A stretch of DNA of 44,631 bases from an uncultured Alphaproteobacteria bacterium (lineage in GTDB: Bacteria; Pseudomonadota; Alphaproteobacteria; Micropepsales; Micropepsaceae): positions 1 through 44,631 of the forward strand of contig CAIOYY010000048.1 of NCBI GenBank assembly GCA_903862715.1, given 5' to 3'. A program made the translations under genes and the position numbers. The notes under the pieces were generated by a model, which did no database searches, was not told the origin of the DNA, and saw nothing but the letters and a program-made list of their open reading frames with translations. Shown in pieces: positions 34,287-44,631 of the stretch; position 1 is the stretch's first letter, and every line of letters starts with the position of its first letter.

Positions 34287-35162
34287 ATGCCGGAGCTACC
34301 CGAAGTCGAAACCGTCCGCCGTGGCCTGATCCCGGCCCTGGAAGGCCGCGTTCTCGCCCGCGTCGAGACCCGCCGGGCGGATCTGCGCGTGCCTTTTTCG
34401 CCGCGTTTTGAGCAGCGCCTGACGGGACGGCGTGTAACGGATTTGAGACGCCGGGCGAAATATATCCTTCTCGATACGGATGGGCCCGATACGCTTGTCA
34501 TTCATCTCGGCATGTCAGGGCGCATCACGCTGTGCGCCGGCGGGCTTTCTGAAAGCCCTGGACGGTTTCACCATCCGGTTCTGCGCAATAGCGACGGCCA
34601 TGACCCGCATGATCATGTGGTGATGGAAACCGATCACGGTACACGTATCGTCTACAATGATCACCGCCGTTTCGGCCTGATGGTGCTCGTGCCGACGAAC
34701 GAACTTGATAGCCATCCGCTCTTCAAAAATATGGGACCCGAGCCGCTCGAAGATGCCTTTACCGGCGCGGTATTGAGCGCAGTGCTGAAAGGCAAACGCA
34801 CACCGATCAAATCGGCCCTACTCGATCAGCGCGTCGTCGCCGGTCTGGGAAATATTTATGTCTGCGAAGCGCTTTATCGCGCGCGCATTTCGCCGCAGCG
34901 GCTTGCCTCGACCGTGGCGGGCGTGCGTGCCGAACGTCTCGTTCCAGAGATTAAATCGGTGCTCCGTGAGGCCATCGAAGCGGGTGGTTCTTCGTTGCGC
35001 GATTACGCTCATACCGATGGGGAGCTTGGATATTTCCAGCATCATTTTGCTGTCTACGACCGTCTCGGCGCACCCTGTCTCACGCCCAAATGCAGGGGCA
35101 AGATCAGGCGTCTCGTCCAGGCCGGACGCTCGACCTGGTCTTGCCCGGTCTGCCAGCGTTAG
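34287..35162 (+). CDS. mutM: Formamidopyrimidine-DNA glycosylase
   Basis: A 291-residue base-excision repair enzyme removing oxidised purines such as 8-oxoguanine. The catalytic N-terminus [13 protein letters not shown] is intact (P2 nucleophile, E3), with K58 in RRRAKYILL. The H2TH region is seen at [26 protein letters not shown]. The C-terminal zinc finger has four cysteines (C-L-T-P-K-C and C-P-V-C-Q-R). Length fits the family. It is divergent from ubiE, as in many alphaproteobacteria. Confidence 0.97.
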   Translation: MPELPEVETVRRGLIPALEGRVLARVETRRADLRVPFSPRFEQRLTGRRVTDLRRRAKYILLDTDGPDTLVIHLGMSGRITLCAGGLSESPGRFHHPVLRNSDGHDPHDHVVMETDHGTRIVYNDHRRFGLMVLVPTNELDSHPLFKNMGPEPLEDAFTGAVLSAVLKGKRTPIKSALLDQRVVAGLGNIYVCEALYRARISPQRLASTVAGVRAERLVPEIKSVLREAIEAGGSSLRDYAHTDGELGYFQHHFAVYDRLGAPCLTPKCRGKIRRLVQAGRSTWSCPVCQR

Positions 35163-35233
35163 GTGCATTGCCCCCTTGATTTGTGCACCGCAGCATGGCG
35201 GGATGACCTTTGGAACCTGCTCAAAGGACGCCA

Positions 35234-36010
35234 ATGGCTTACGAAAACATCCTAGTGCACAATGAAGGCCCTGTCGGGGTCATCACGCTCAACCGTCCCC
35301 AGGCGCTGAACGCGCTGAACTCCCAATTGATGGATGAATTGACAGAGGCCATCGACGCCTTCGAGGCCGATGCGGCCGTGCGTTGCATGATCATCACCGG
35401 TTCGGAGAAGGCGTTCGCGGCAGGCGCCGACATAAAAGAGATGCAGGCCAAGACTTTTGCCGACGCCTACAAAGAAGATTTCATCACCAAGAACTGGGAA
35501 CGCGCGTCGCGTGCGCGTAAGCCGATTATCGCTGCTGTTGCAGGCTTTGCGCTGGGTGGCGGTTGCGAACTTGCGATGATGTGCGACTTCATTCTCGCGG
35601 CGGACAACGCAAAATTCGGACAGCCGGAAATAAATCTCGGCATCATTCCCGGCGCCGGCGGCAGCCAGCGACTGACGCGCGCCGTCGGCAAAGCGAAAGC
35701 CATGGAAATGTGCCTTACCGGCCGCATGATTGACGCGGCAGAAGCCGAGCGCGCAGGCCTTGTCGCGCGTATCGTGCCGCTGGCCGATCTCATGACCGAA
35801 GCGTTGAAATCTGCCAACAAGATCGCGGCCGCCTCGCTTCCCTCTGCCATGATGGTGAAGGAGGTCATCAACCGCGCCTATGAGACGACGCTGTCCGAAG
35901 GCCTGCGTTTTGAGCGCCGCATGTTCCATGCGCTGTTCGCCACCGAAGACCAGAAGGAAGGGATGTCGGCCTTCTCGGAAAAGCGCAAACCGACCTTCCA
36001 GGACCGGTAA
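35234..36010 (+). CDS. Enoyl-CoA hydratase (crotonase)
   Basis: A 258-residue enzyme hydrating 2-enoyl-CoA in fatty-acid breakdown. The two catalytic glutamates are in [13 protein letters not shown] and [18 protein letters not shown]. The oxyanion-hole region [11 protein letters not shown] and the CoA-binding segments are present. The ATG at 35234 follows AAGGA by six bases. It sits between mutM and rpsT as in many alphaproteobacteria. A strong hairpin lies after its stop. Confidence 0.95.
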   Translation: MAYENILVHNEGPVGVITLNRPQALNALNSQLMDELTEAIDAFEADAAVRCMIITGSEKAFAAGADIKEMQAKTFADAYKEDFITKNWERASRARKPIIAAVAGFALGGGCELAMMCDFILAADNAKFGQPEINLGIIPGAGGSQRLTRAVGKAKAMEMCLTGRMIDAAEAERAGLVARIVPLADLMTEALKSANKIAAASLPSAMMVKEVINRAYETTLSEGLRFERRMFHALFATEDQKEGMSAFSEKRKPTFQDR

Positions 36011-36057
36011 ATATTTTCGGGAGGACCTGACCCCTACCTTCAGAACCCGCGTCTCCA

Positions 36058-36083
36058 CCCCCGGGCGAAAGATCGCTCGGGGG
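36058..36083. repeat. Strong hairpin between the crotonase gene and the rpsT promoter
   Basis: Arms CCCCCGGGCG (36058-36067) and CGCTCGGGGG (36074-36083) form ten pairs, one of them G-T, around a six-base loop. No T-run follows. It may end or protect the crotonase transcript. Confidence 0.5.
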
Positions 36084-36143
36084 AACGCGCAAGGAAATGC
36101 CCTTATCTCTCGCCTCATCAACCCTGCCCCCTCGTGCTTCGCA

Positions 36144-36172
36144 TTGACCAACGCGATGGGTCAGGCTATAGG
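36144..36172 (+). promoter_or_regulatory. Candidate rpsT promoter
   Basis: TTGACC (36144-36149), exactly 17 bases, then TATAGG (36167-36172). It is the best-looking sigma-70-type promoter in the window and lies 33 bases before the rpsT start, giving a short 5' leader. A high-output ribosomal-protein gene with its own promoter is expected. Confidence 0.75.
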
Positions 36173-36204
36173 CGCGGCTCGTTTTCAGAGCAGCCAGGAT
36201 ACCC

Positions 36205-36471
36205 ATGCCTAATAAGCCTTCGGCCAAGAAACGCGTTCGCCAGACCGAGCGCCGCACCGCCGTGAATAAGAGCCGCAAGAGCCAGATCCGCACCGCCGTC
36301 CGCGGCGTGGAAGAAGCCTTGCAGGCAGGGGACAAGAACGCCGCTACTGCGGCCTTGAAGGCTGCCGAGCCCCAGATCATGCGCGGTGTTTCGAAGGGAG
36401 TTATCCACAAGAACACTGGTGCACGTAAGGTCTCCCGCCTCGCGGCCCGCGTGAAGCTGCTTAACAGCTAA
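36205..36471 (+). CDS. rpsT: 30S ribosomal protein S20
   Basis: An 88-residue basic protein of the small ribosomal subunit. It starts [20 protein letters not shown], with typical [25 protein letters not shown] near the C-terminus. AGGAT lies six bases before the ATG. Its position upstream of dnaA is conserved in alphaproteobacteria. Codons for V-I-H-K create a perfect DnaA-box sequence (36401-36409). Confidence 0.98.
   Translation: MPNKPSAKKRVRQTERRTAVNKSRKSQIRTAVRGVEEALQAGDKNAATAALKAAEPQIMRGVSKGVIHKNTGARKVSRLAARVKLLNS
36401..36409 (+). promoter_or_regulatory. Perfect DnaA-box sequence inside rpsT
   Basis: TTATCCACA, the consensus DnaA box, about 1.1 kb before dnaA. It encodes the conserved V-I-H motif of S20, so it could arise by codon choice alone. 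I found no second perfect box in the nearby gaps. Confidence 0.3.
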
Positions 36472-36720
36472 GATTCCTACGTTTTCTTGAACGGACCGGT
36501 TTTTGACTCGCGAATTCAACGCGAAGACTTGTCTATTGTCCGTGGACGGAAGATTTACACCCTCATTAACGAATTCATGACGGGTTGTAGCGCGCTCGGG
36601 GTCTAAGCCCCTGAATCCCCACATTTCCATTCGTCCGTATACGTCCCCCCCCCTAAATTGCCTAGGTTTTTTGGGTTGTCACAACCGCCTCACAAAATCT
36701 CCAAGGGCCCAAATTCACGC

Positions 36721-36748
36721 TTGCGCGCGTTAACCGGCTCTGTATAAC
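36721..36748 (+). promoter_or_regulatory. Candidate promoter for the rhodanese-dnaA unit
   Basis: TTGCGC (36721-36726), 16 bases, then TATAAC (36743-36748). It gives a long leader (about 190 bases) before the rhodanese gene. A good -10 with a fair -35. Confidence 0.5.
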
Positions 36749-36776
36749 CTCTCTCCCTAGCGAGGGGCGACGGACC

Positions 36777-36860
36777 ATGAGAACACCGGATCGAGATGTC
36801 TTATATAAGAAAAAGAGCATTTCCGACCGGCAGTTATGGGTCCGACACAGTAATCTCTAA
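36777..36860 (+). CDS. Possible 27-residue ORF in the leader upstream of the rhodanese gene
   Basis: ATG with GAGGGG about ten bases upstream, then 27 codons (MRTPDRDVLYKKKSISDRQL and so on) and TAA. It starts about 30 bases after a candidate promoter. Basic composition, no recognised family. It may be a real small protein, a leader peptide, or chance. Confidence 0.25.
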   Translation: MRTPDRDVLYKKKSISDRQLWVRHSNL

Positions 36861-36943
36861 GTAATCACTAAAATGTCTTAAGTTGTTTTATTTGGGGTGC
36901 CTTCGCACTCCGCGGTATTCTTTTGTCCTTCGGGAGCTCGCCA

Positions 36944-37402
36944 ATGTCCGGCGCCTCATCATCACAGCAAGGCAACCGGACTTATGCAGGCGATATCGGC
37001 CCGCAGGAGGCTTGGGACCGGCTGAGCCAGGATAAGGCCGCCCAGCTCATTGACGTACGTACCCAGGCCGAGTGGAATTTCGTCGGAATACCCGATCTGT
37101 CCTCACTTTCTCGGGCCGCCCTCTTGATTGAATGGCAACATTTCCCGCCCGGGACGAACCCCGATTTTACCTCTGAGGCTGTCGCCGCGCTGGAACAGGC
37201 GGGCTACAGCAAGGGGACCTCGATTTTCTTTCTCTGCCGCTCCGGGGCCCGTTCGCGGGCCGCTGCGATCGCCCTGACGGCTGCCGGGTTCGGCCCCTGC
37301 TTCAACGTCCGGGACGGGTTTGAGGGCGGATTGGACGGAGACGGGCACCGCGGCCAGACCGGAGGCTGGAAGGCCCTAGGACTTCCCTGGGTGCAGTCGT
37401 GA
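36944..37402 (+). CDS. Rhodanese-like domain protein
   Basis: A 152-residue single-domain sulfurtransferase-like protein in the cytoplasm. The ATG at 36944 has GGGAG seven bases upstream; an in-frame TTG at 36923 is less likely. The first motif QLIDVRTQAEWNFVGIPDL and the active loop FFLCRSGARSRAAAIAL with cysteine C98 are intact, so it is likely active. The family moves sulfur atoms via a cysteine persulfide, but the partner is unknown. It lies between rpsT and dnaA, which are often direct neighbours, and could be co-transcribed with dnaA across a 150-base gap. Confidence 0.93.
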   Translation: MSGASSSQQGNRTYAGDIGPQEAWDRLSQDKAAQLIDVRTQAEWNFVGIPDLSSLSRAALLIEWQHFPPGTNPDFTSEAVAALEQAGYSKGTSIFFLCRSGARSRAAAIALTAAGFGPCFNVRDGFEGGLDGDGHRGQTGGWKALGLPWVQS

Positions 37403-37494
37403 AGACATTGGAGAAAAACGAAGAGAACTCGGCAAGCGACGAAGACGAACGAAGTAAAGTGGGCAGGAATACTTCCCACCAACCAAACAAATAA
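37399..37494 (+). CDS. Possible 31-residue polar ORF coupled to the rhodanese gene
   Basis: A GTG that overlaps the rhodanese stop (GTGA), then 31 very polar codons (VKTLEKNEENSASDEDERSK and so on) and TAA. The overlap would allow coupled translation. It is not recognised and may be just the dnaA leader. After it comes the inverted repeat GTGGG(37459-37463)/CCCAC(37475-37479). Confidence 0.2.
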   Translation: MKTLEKNEENSASDEDERSKVGRNTSHQPNK

Positions 37495-37552
37495 AGCCTT
37501 CAGTTAAAAGAGCGCCGGTGCCGTTATCGGCCGGTGCAAATGGGGTCAGGTA

Positions 37553-38986
37553 ATGATGGGACTACCTTTAGAACGCGCATCGGAGCCCGCGTGGCAGGAC
37601 ATTTGGTCGGCCGTGCAGGAACGAGTGAGGCTGGAATGCGGCCAGGGGGTCTACGACACCTGGATCGCCCCCCTAACCCTCGGCGAGGCCGCCGACGGTC
37701 AGGTGCGCCTGACGGCGCCGGGCCGGCTGGTCCGCGATTACGTGGCGCTTCACCATGCGGCGCGGATCGAGCGAGCTTTTGCAGCGCTTGCGCCCAGCTT
37801 CGACACGCTGGAGATCATTGTCGCCCCGGAATCGCGCACGGCCAGGAAAGCTGTGCCGACCGTCGGCGGCGGACTGGCGCGTGAAGGCCAGCCGAATAGC
37901 CGTGAAGGCCTGAAACGGGCAGCAGGCTCTCTGCAGGGTCTGTGGGATCGTCAACCGGACCCGCAACAGAGCTTCGAAAGCTTTGTGGTCGGCACCGAGA
38001 ATGATTTCGCCTTCAAGGCGGCGAGCCGCTTTGCGGAAAGCACGGAAAATGACATGGGCCTTCTGTTCGTCCATGGCGGCTTTGGCTTCGGCAAGACCCA
38101 CCTCTTGAACGCAATCGCGCTCGACGTCTCCAATCGCAATGCACGCGTACTGTTTTTGCGCGCCGAAGACTTCATGCGCCGTTTCCTTGCGGCCCTGCGC
38201 AATCAGGAAACACTCGCCTTCAAAGAAGAGCTCCGCGGCGCGGATGTCCTTCTGATCGACGATCTGCAGCACATTTGCGGACGCACCGCGACGGTCAGCG
38301 AATTCCTTCACACCGTGAATGCCTTCACCGATCTTCGCCGCCGCGTGGTAATCGCCGCCGACCGCCCGCCCGCAGCCCTGGAAGGACTTTCGGGCGATGT
38401 CCGTTCGCGCCTGCAAGGCGCGGTCGTGATCGCGCTGCAGAAGCCCGACGCCGTAACCCGGCTCGAAATCCTGCGCGCCAAATGCACGGAAATGGAGCGC
38501 AAACGCCCGCGTTCGAGCCTTCCCGATGAAGTTCTCGTTTATGTGGCGAATGAACTGGATGTCTGCCCGCGCGAACTTTTGGGCGTTCTGGTCAAACTCG
38601 CAACCTATGCCGATCTGACGGGAAAGCCCGTTACGGTGGAAGTGGCCGAGGAAGCGATCGGCAGCCGGGGCGCCATCCTCGACCGCCGAGTCACGATCGA
38701 GGAGATCCAGAAAAAGACCGCCGAGTTCTACAAACTCGACCTACGTGAACTCCATTCTGCCCGCAGAGCCCGCCGCGTGGCGCGGCCCCGGCAGGTGGCG
38801 ATGTATCTGGCGCGCGAATTGACCAGCCGCTCGCTACCCGATATCGGCCGGCGTTTTGGTGGCCGTGACCATACAACGGTCCTGCATGCCTGCCGCCGGA
38901 TCGAAGCGCTGTGCGGTACCGACCCGGTGTTTCAGCAGGAAGTCGATTTCCTGCGCAAGGTGTTGGGCCGGGCCGCCCGGAATTGA
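37553..38986 (+). CDS. dnaA: Chromosomal replication initiator protein DnaA
   Basis: A 477-residue AAA+ protein that opens the origin. Domain I is at about 10-90 (W-x-x-W-S-A-V, YDTWIAPL). A variable linker follows, then the ATPase domain with FVVGTEND, Walker A GGFGFGKTH (K181) and Walker B LLIDDLQHI (D236-D237). The sequence RSRLQGAVVI corresponds to sensor/box VII. The C-terminal DNA-binding signature GGRDHTTVLHACRRIE lies near residue 436. The usual Walker A is GGxGLGKTH, so the F is a mild variation, as is Q-H-I for Q-F-L. Start at ATG 37553 (a second ATG follows directly) after GGGGTCAGG. Confidence 0.96.
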   Translation: MMGLPLERASEPAWQDIWSAVQERVRLECGQGVYDTWIAPLTLGEAADGQVRLTAPGRLVRDYVALHHAARIERAFAALAPSFDTLEIIVAPESRTARKAVPTVGGGLAREGQPNSREGLKRAAGSLQGLWDRQPDPQQSFESFVVGTENDFAFKAASRFAESTENDMGLLFVHGGFGFGKTHLLNAIALDVSNRNARVLFLRAEDFMRRFLAALRNQETLAFKEELRGADVLLIDDLQHICGRTATVSEFLHTVNAFTDLRRRVVIAADRPPAALEGLSGDVRSRLQGAVVIALQKPDAVTRLEILRAKCTEMERKRPRSSLPDEVLVYVANELDVCPRELLGVLVKLATYADLTGKPVTVEVAEEAIGSRGAILDRRVTIEEIQKKTAEFYKLDLRELHSARRARRVARPRQVAMYLARELTSRSLPDIGRRFGGRDHTTVLHACRRIEALCGTDPVFQQEVDFLRKVLGRAARN

Positions 38987-39251
38987 AGCCTTTCTCCCTC
39001 CCCTCGCGTCCTACCTGGCGCAAGGGGAGGAAACGACCCGAAAGCGCCTGTTTTCCTCAGCTTACGCCTTGGTATAGTGGCTTCATCGAGTCGCTTTGCG
39101 AGGCCGTGTTCGGTATGATTTCGGGGGCCTGCAAGGCCATCGGAACAGAAACAGTCCAGGTCCGGCTATTTTCGCGCCGGGCGAAGGACGATTATGGTTT
39201 TTAAAGACGCATGAAAGCCATTTTGAGCAGAAACCGGGAAGACAGGCGGCC
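38987..39251 (+). other. 265-base dnaA-dnaN gap with inverted repeat and weak promoter
   Basis: No gene seen. Perfect eight-base arms CCTCCCCT (38997-39004) and AGGGGAGG (39023-39030) form a hairpin right after dnaA, without a T-run. TATAGT (39073-39078), with a poor -35 (TTTTCC, 39051-39056), may be a dnaN promoter. Confidence 0.4.
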
Positions 39252-40370
39252 ATGAAGATCAACGTCGAACGCGGCGCCTTACTCAAGGCATTGGGTCACG
39301 TCCAGAGCGTGGTCGAACGCCGGAACACGATCCCCATTCTTTCCAACGTTCTGATCCAGGCGGCGAAGGGAAAGCTGACGTTGACCGCGACCGATCTCGA
39401 TATCGAGATCGTTGAATCCCTGCCCTCCGACGTGATCCGTAACGGCGCGGCAACCGCGCCCGCGCACATGCTCTACGATATCGTGCGCAAGATGCCGGAC
39501 GGCACGCAGGTGCAGGCCGAATTGATCGCCGGTGATTCCGGACGTCTTGCCGTATCGGCCGGAAGCATCCGCTTCGAGTTATCCTGTCTGCCGCAGGAAG
39601 ATTTTCCGCAAGTCTCCGCCGGCGCCCTGCCGCATCGGTTTCGTCTTGCCGCCAGCGATCTGATGTCGCTGATCGACAAGACGCGCTTTGCCATCTCGAC
39701 CGAGGAAACGCGTTTCTATCTGAACGGCATCTATCTTCATGCCGCCGAGGAAAAAGCAAAAACATTGCGCGCGGTGGCGACCGATGGTCATCGTTTGGCG
39801 CGCTACGAACTGGAACTTCCCGAAGGCGCGGCGGGCATGCCGGGCGTCATCATTCCGCGGAAGACCGTCGCGGAATTGCGCCGCCTGCTGGAAGACGCTG
39901 AGGGCGCGATCGATATCGCGCTCTCCGACACCAAGATCCAGTTCATCTTCAACGGCGTCGAACTAACGTCGAAATTGATCGACGGCTCCTTCCCCGAATA
40001 TCAGCGCGTCATTCCGACGAACAATGACAAGGTGCTGATGCTGGACGCGAAGGAATTCAGCCATGCGGTCGACCGAGTATCGACCATTTCCGCCGACAAG
40101 ACCCGCGCGGTGAAGCTCAATCTCGACAAGGACCGCGTCACGCTTTCGGTCGTGAACCCCGAAAGCGGCACCGCTACGGAAGATCTGGGCGCCAATTACA
40201 GCGCCGACTCGATGGAGATCGGCTTCAATGCGCGCTATCTTCTCGACATCACCGGCCAAGTGGAAGGCAAGGAAGTGCGCTTTCTCCTCGCCGATTCCGG
40301 GTCCCCGACCTTGATCGAGGACACCGAGGACGCACGGACCTTGTACGTCCTCATGCCTATGCGGGTTTAA
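39252..40370 (+). CDS. dnaN: DNA polymerase III sliding clamp (beta subunit)
   Basis: A 372-residue clamp made of three similar domains. It starts MKINVERGALLKALGHVQSVVERRNTIPILSNV, continues with ATDLDIEIVES, RFAISTEETRFYLNGIYLH, AVATDGHRLARYEL and LIDGSFPEYQRVIP, and ends RTLYVLMPMRV, the classic C-terminus that forms the partner-binding pocket. The ATG at 39252 is preceded by AGGCGG. It lies between dnaA and recF in the standard order. Confidence 0.97.
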   Translation: MKINVERGALLKALGHVQSVVERRNTIPILSNVLIQAAKGKLTLTATDLDIEIVESLPSDVIRNGAATAPAHMLYDIVRKMPDGTQVQAELIAGDSGRLAVSAGSIRFELSCLPQEDFPQVSAGALPHRFRLAASDLMSLIDKTRFAISTEETRFYLNGIYLHAAEEKAKTLRAVATDGHRLARYELELPEGAAGMPGVIIPRKTVAELRRLLEDAEGAIDIALSDTKIQFIFNGVELTSKLIDGSFPEYQRVIPTNNDKVLMLDAKEFSHAVDRVSTISADKTRAVKLNLDKDRVTLSVVNPESGTATEDLGANYSADSMEIGFNARYLLDITGQVEGKEVRFLLADSGSPTLIEDTEDARTLYVLMPMRV

Positions 40371-40381
40371 TAGGAATTTCG

Positions 40382-44040
<3,659 letters not shown>

Positions 44041-44051
44041 CGCGTCCCAGC

Positions 44052-44631
44052 CTACTTCGTTCTGCGGCGACGCTTCGCGAGCGTGCGTAAGCGCAGGGCG
44101 TTGAGGCGGATGAAGCCTTCCGCGTCCTTCTGGTCATAGGCGCCACGGTCGTCCTCGAAGGTCACGAGGTCTTCGGCATAGAGCGAGTAAGGCGACGACC
44201 GCCCGATGACGATGACATTGCCCTTATAGAGCTTGAGACGGACCGTGCCGGTCACCGATTCCTGTGAGAGGTCGATGGCCGCCTGCAGCATCTCGCGCTC
44301 CGGCGAGAACCAGAAACCGTTGTAAATCAGCTCGGCATAACGCGGCATCAGATCGTCTTTGAGATGCGCGGCGCCGCGGTCGAGAGTCAGCGATTCCATC
44401 GCCCGATGGGCAGAGAGAAGAATGGTGCCACCCGGCGTTTCATAGACGCCGCGCGATTTCATGCCGACAAAACGGTTCTCGACGAGATCAATTCGGCCGA
44501 TGCCGTTGGCTTTGCCCAGCTCATTGAGCTTAGCGAGCAGGGAAGCTGGCGAAAGTGTCATCCCATCGACGGAGACCGCATCGCCCTTTTCGAACCCGAC
44601 CTCGATAATGGTCGCCTTGTCCGGCGCGTCC
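44052..44631 (-). CDS. argG: Argininosuccinate synthase, C-terminal part (5' end outside window)
   Basis: 193 residues are visible and the frame is open to the right edge. Typical C-terminal segments are [73 protein letters not shown], and [20 protein letters not shown]. The enzyme joins citrulline and aspartate in arginine synthesis. It is convergent with gyrB, with only 11 bases between the stops. The last residues are basic (AKRRRRTK). Confidence 0.96.
   Translation of the reverse strand, partial: DAPDKATIIEVGFEKGDAVSVDGMTLSPASLLAKLNELGKANGIGRIDLVENRFVGMKSRGVYETPGGTILLSAHRAMESLTLDRGAAHLKDDLMPRYAELIYNGFWFSPEREMLQAAIDLSQESVTGTVRLKLYKGNVIVIGRSSPYSLYAEDLVTFEDDRGAYDQKDAEGFIRLNALRLRTLAKRRRRTK

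Larger units (their letters stand above)
36472..36943 (+). other. 472-base gap between rpsT and the rhodanese-dnaA unit
   Basis: It holds no sizeable gene. What I see: a nine-C run (36645-36653); a weak stem CCTA/TAGG followed by six T, and the perfect 13-base palindrome GGTTGTCACAACC (36674-36686); a promoter candidate (36721-36748); a 27-codon ORF; and an AT-rich stretch (about 36851-36893) ending in a hairpin GGGGTGC/GCACTCC (36894-36911). GANTC sites, the target of the CcrM methylase in this class, occur at 36505 and 36613. The AT-rich part could be an origin unwinding region but lacks recognisable DnaA boxes. Confidence 0.5.

Noticed and set aside
36166-36630. 154-residue minus-strand gene over rpsT and its downstream gap
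   Set aside because: Mostly antisense to rpsT, with no motif and no ribosome site of note.

Overview
This window is a stretch of an alphaproteobacterial chromosome. The clearest sign is the conserved block coaBC-dut ... ubiB-ubiE / mutM-crotonase-rpsT ... dnaA-dnaN-recF-gyrB, an order typical of the dnaA neighbourhood in that class. Other signs are the high GC content, a Tat-dependent IorAB-type molybdoenzyme, a Fiu/PiuA-type receptor next to PiuC, and TTGAC-like promoters. I cannot name the order or genus from sequence alone. I see no CRISPR array, insertion sequence, integrase or phage gene.

Left part (1-11311) is envelope and metal handling. On the minus strand lie a truncated molybdopterin-binding subunit with its [2Fe-2S] partner, then a catecholate-siderophore receptor with a PiuC-type dioxygenase. 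Diverging from the receptor is a plus-strand run: an ECF (FecI-type) sigma factor, a very short FecR-like anti-sigma factor, two small unknown membrane proteins, a large iron-type ABC permease, an AsmA-like protein and a PotD-like binding protein. The receptor has no N-terminal signalling domain and the FecR-like protein has no periplasmic domain, so the usual surface-signalling contact is missing on both sides.

Middle part (11312-26842) is transport and general metabolism. A complete oligopeptide ABC transporter (oppB, oppC, fused oppDF) is followed by three tandem OppA lipoproteins and a ModA-like lipoprotein. Then come a convergent sorbosone-dehydrogenase-like lipoprotein, a tRNA-Arg(CCT), an aldo/keto reductase, and a minus-strand group of DUF924, two alpha/beta hydrolases and a PPK2-type polyphosphate kinase.

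Right part (26843-44631) is core housekeeping: coaBC-dut-rrf2-cysK, a MATE efflux gene, ubiB and ubiE, mutM, an enoyl-CoA hydratase, rpsT, a rhodanese-domain protein, dnaA, dnaN, recF, gyrB, and the 3' part of a convergent argG. Between cysK and the MATE gene is a 365-base gap holding a terminator, a promoter, a 28-codon ORF with a good ribosome site, and a second strong intrinsic terminator. A possible antiterminator pairing overlaps the end of that ORF. This looks like a translation-coupled attenuator controlling a multidrug-type efflux pump. It is the observation I would check first, followed by the miniature FecR.
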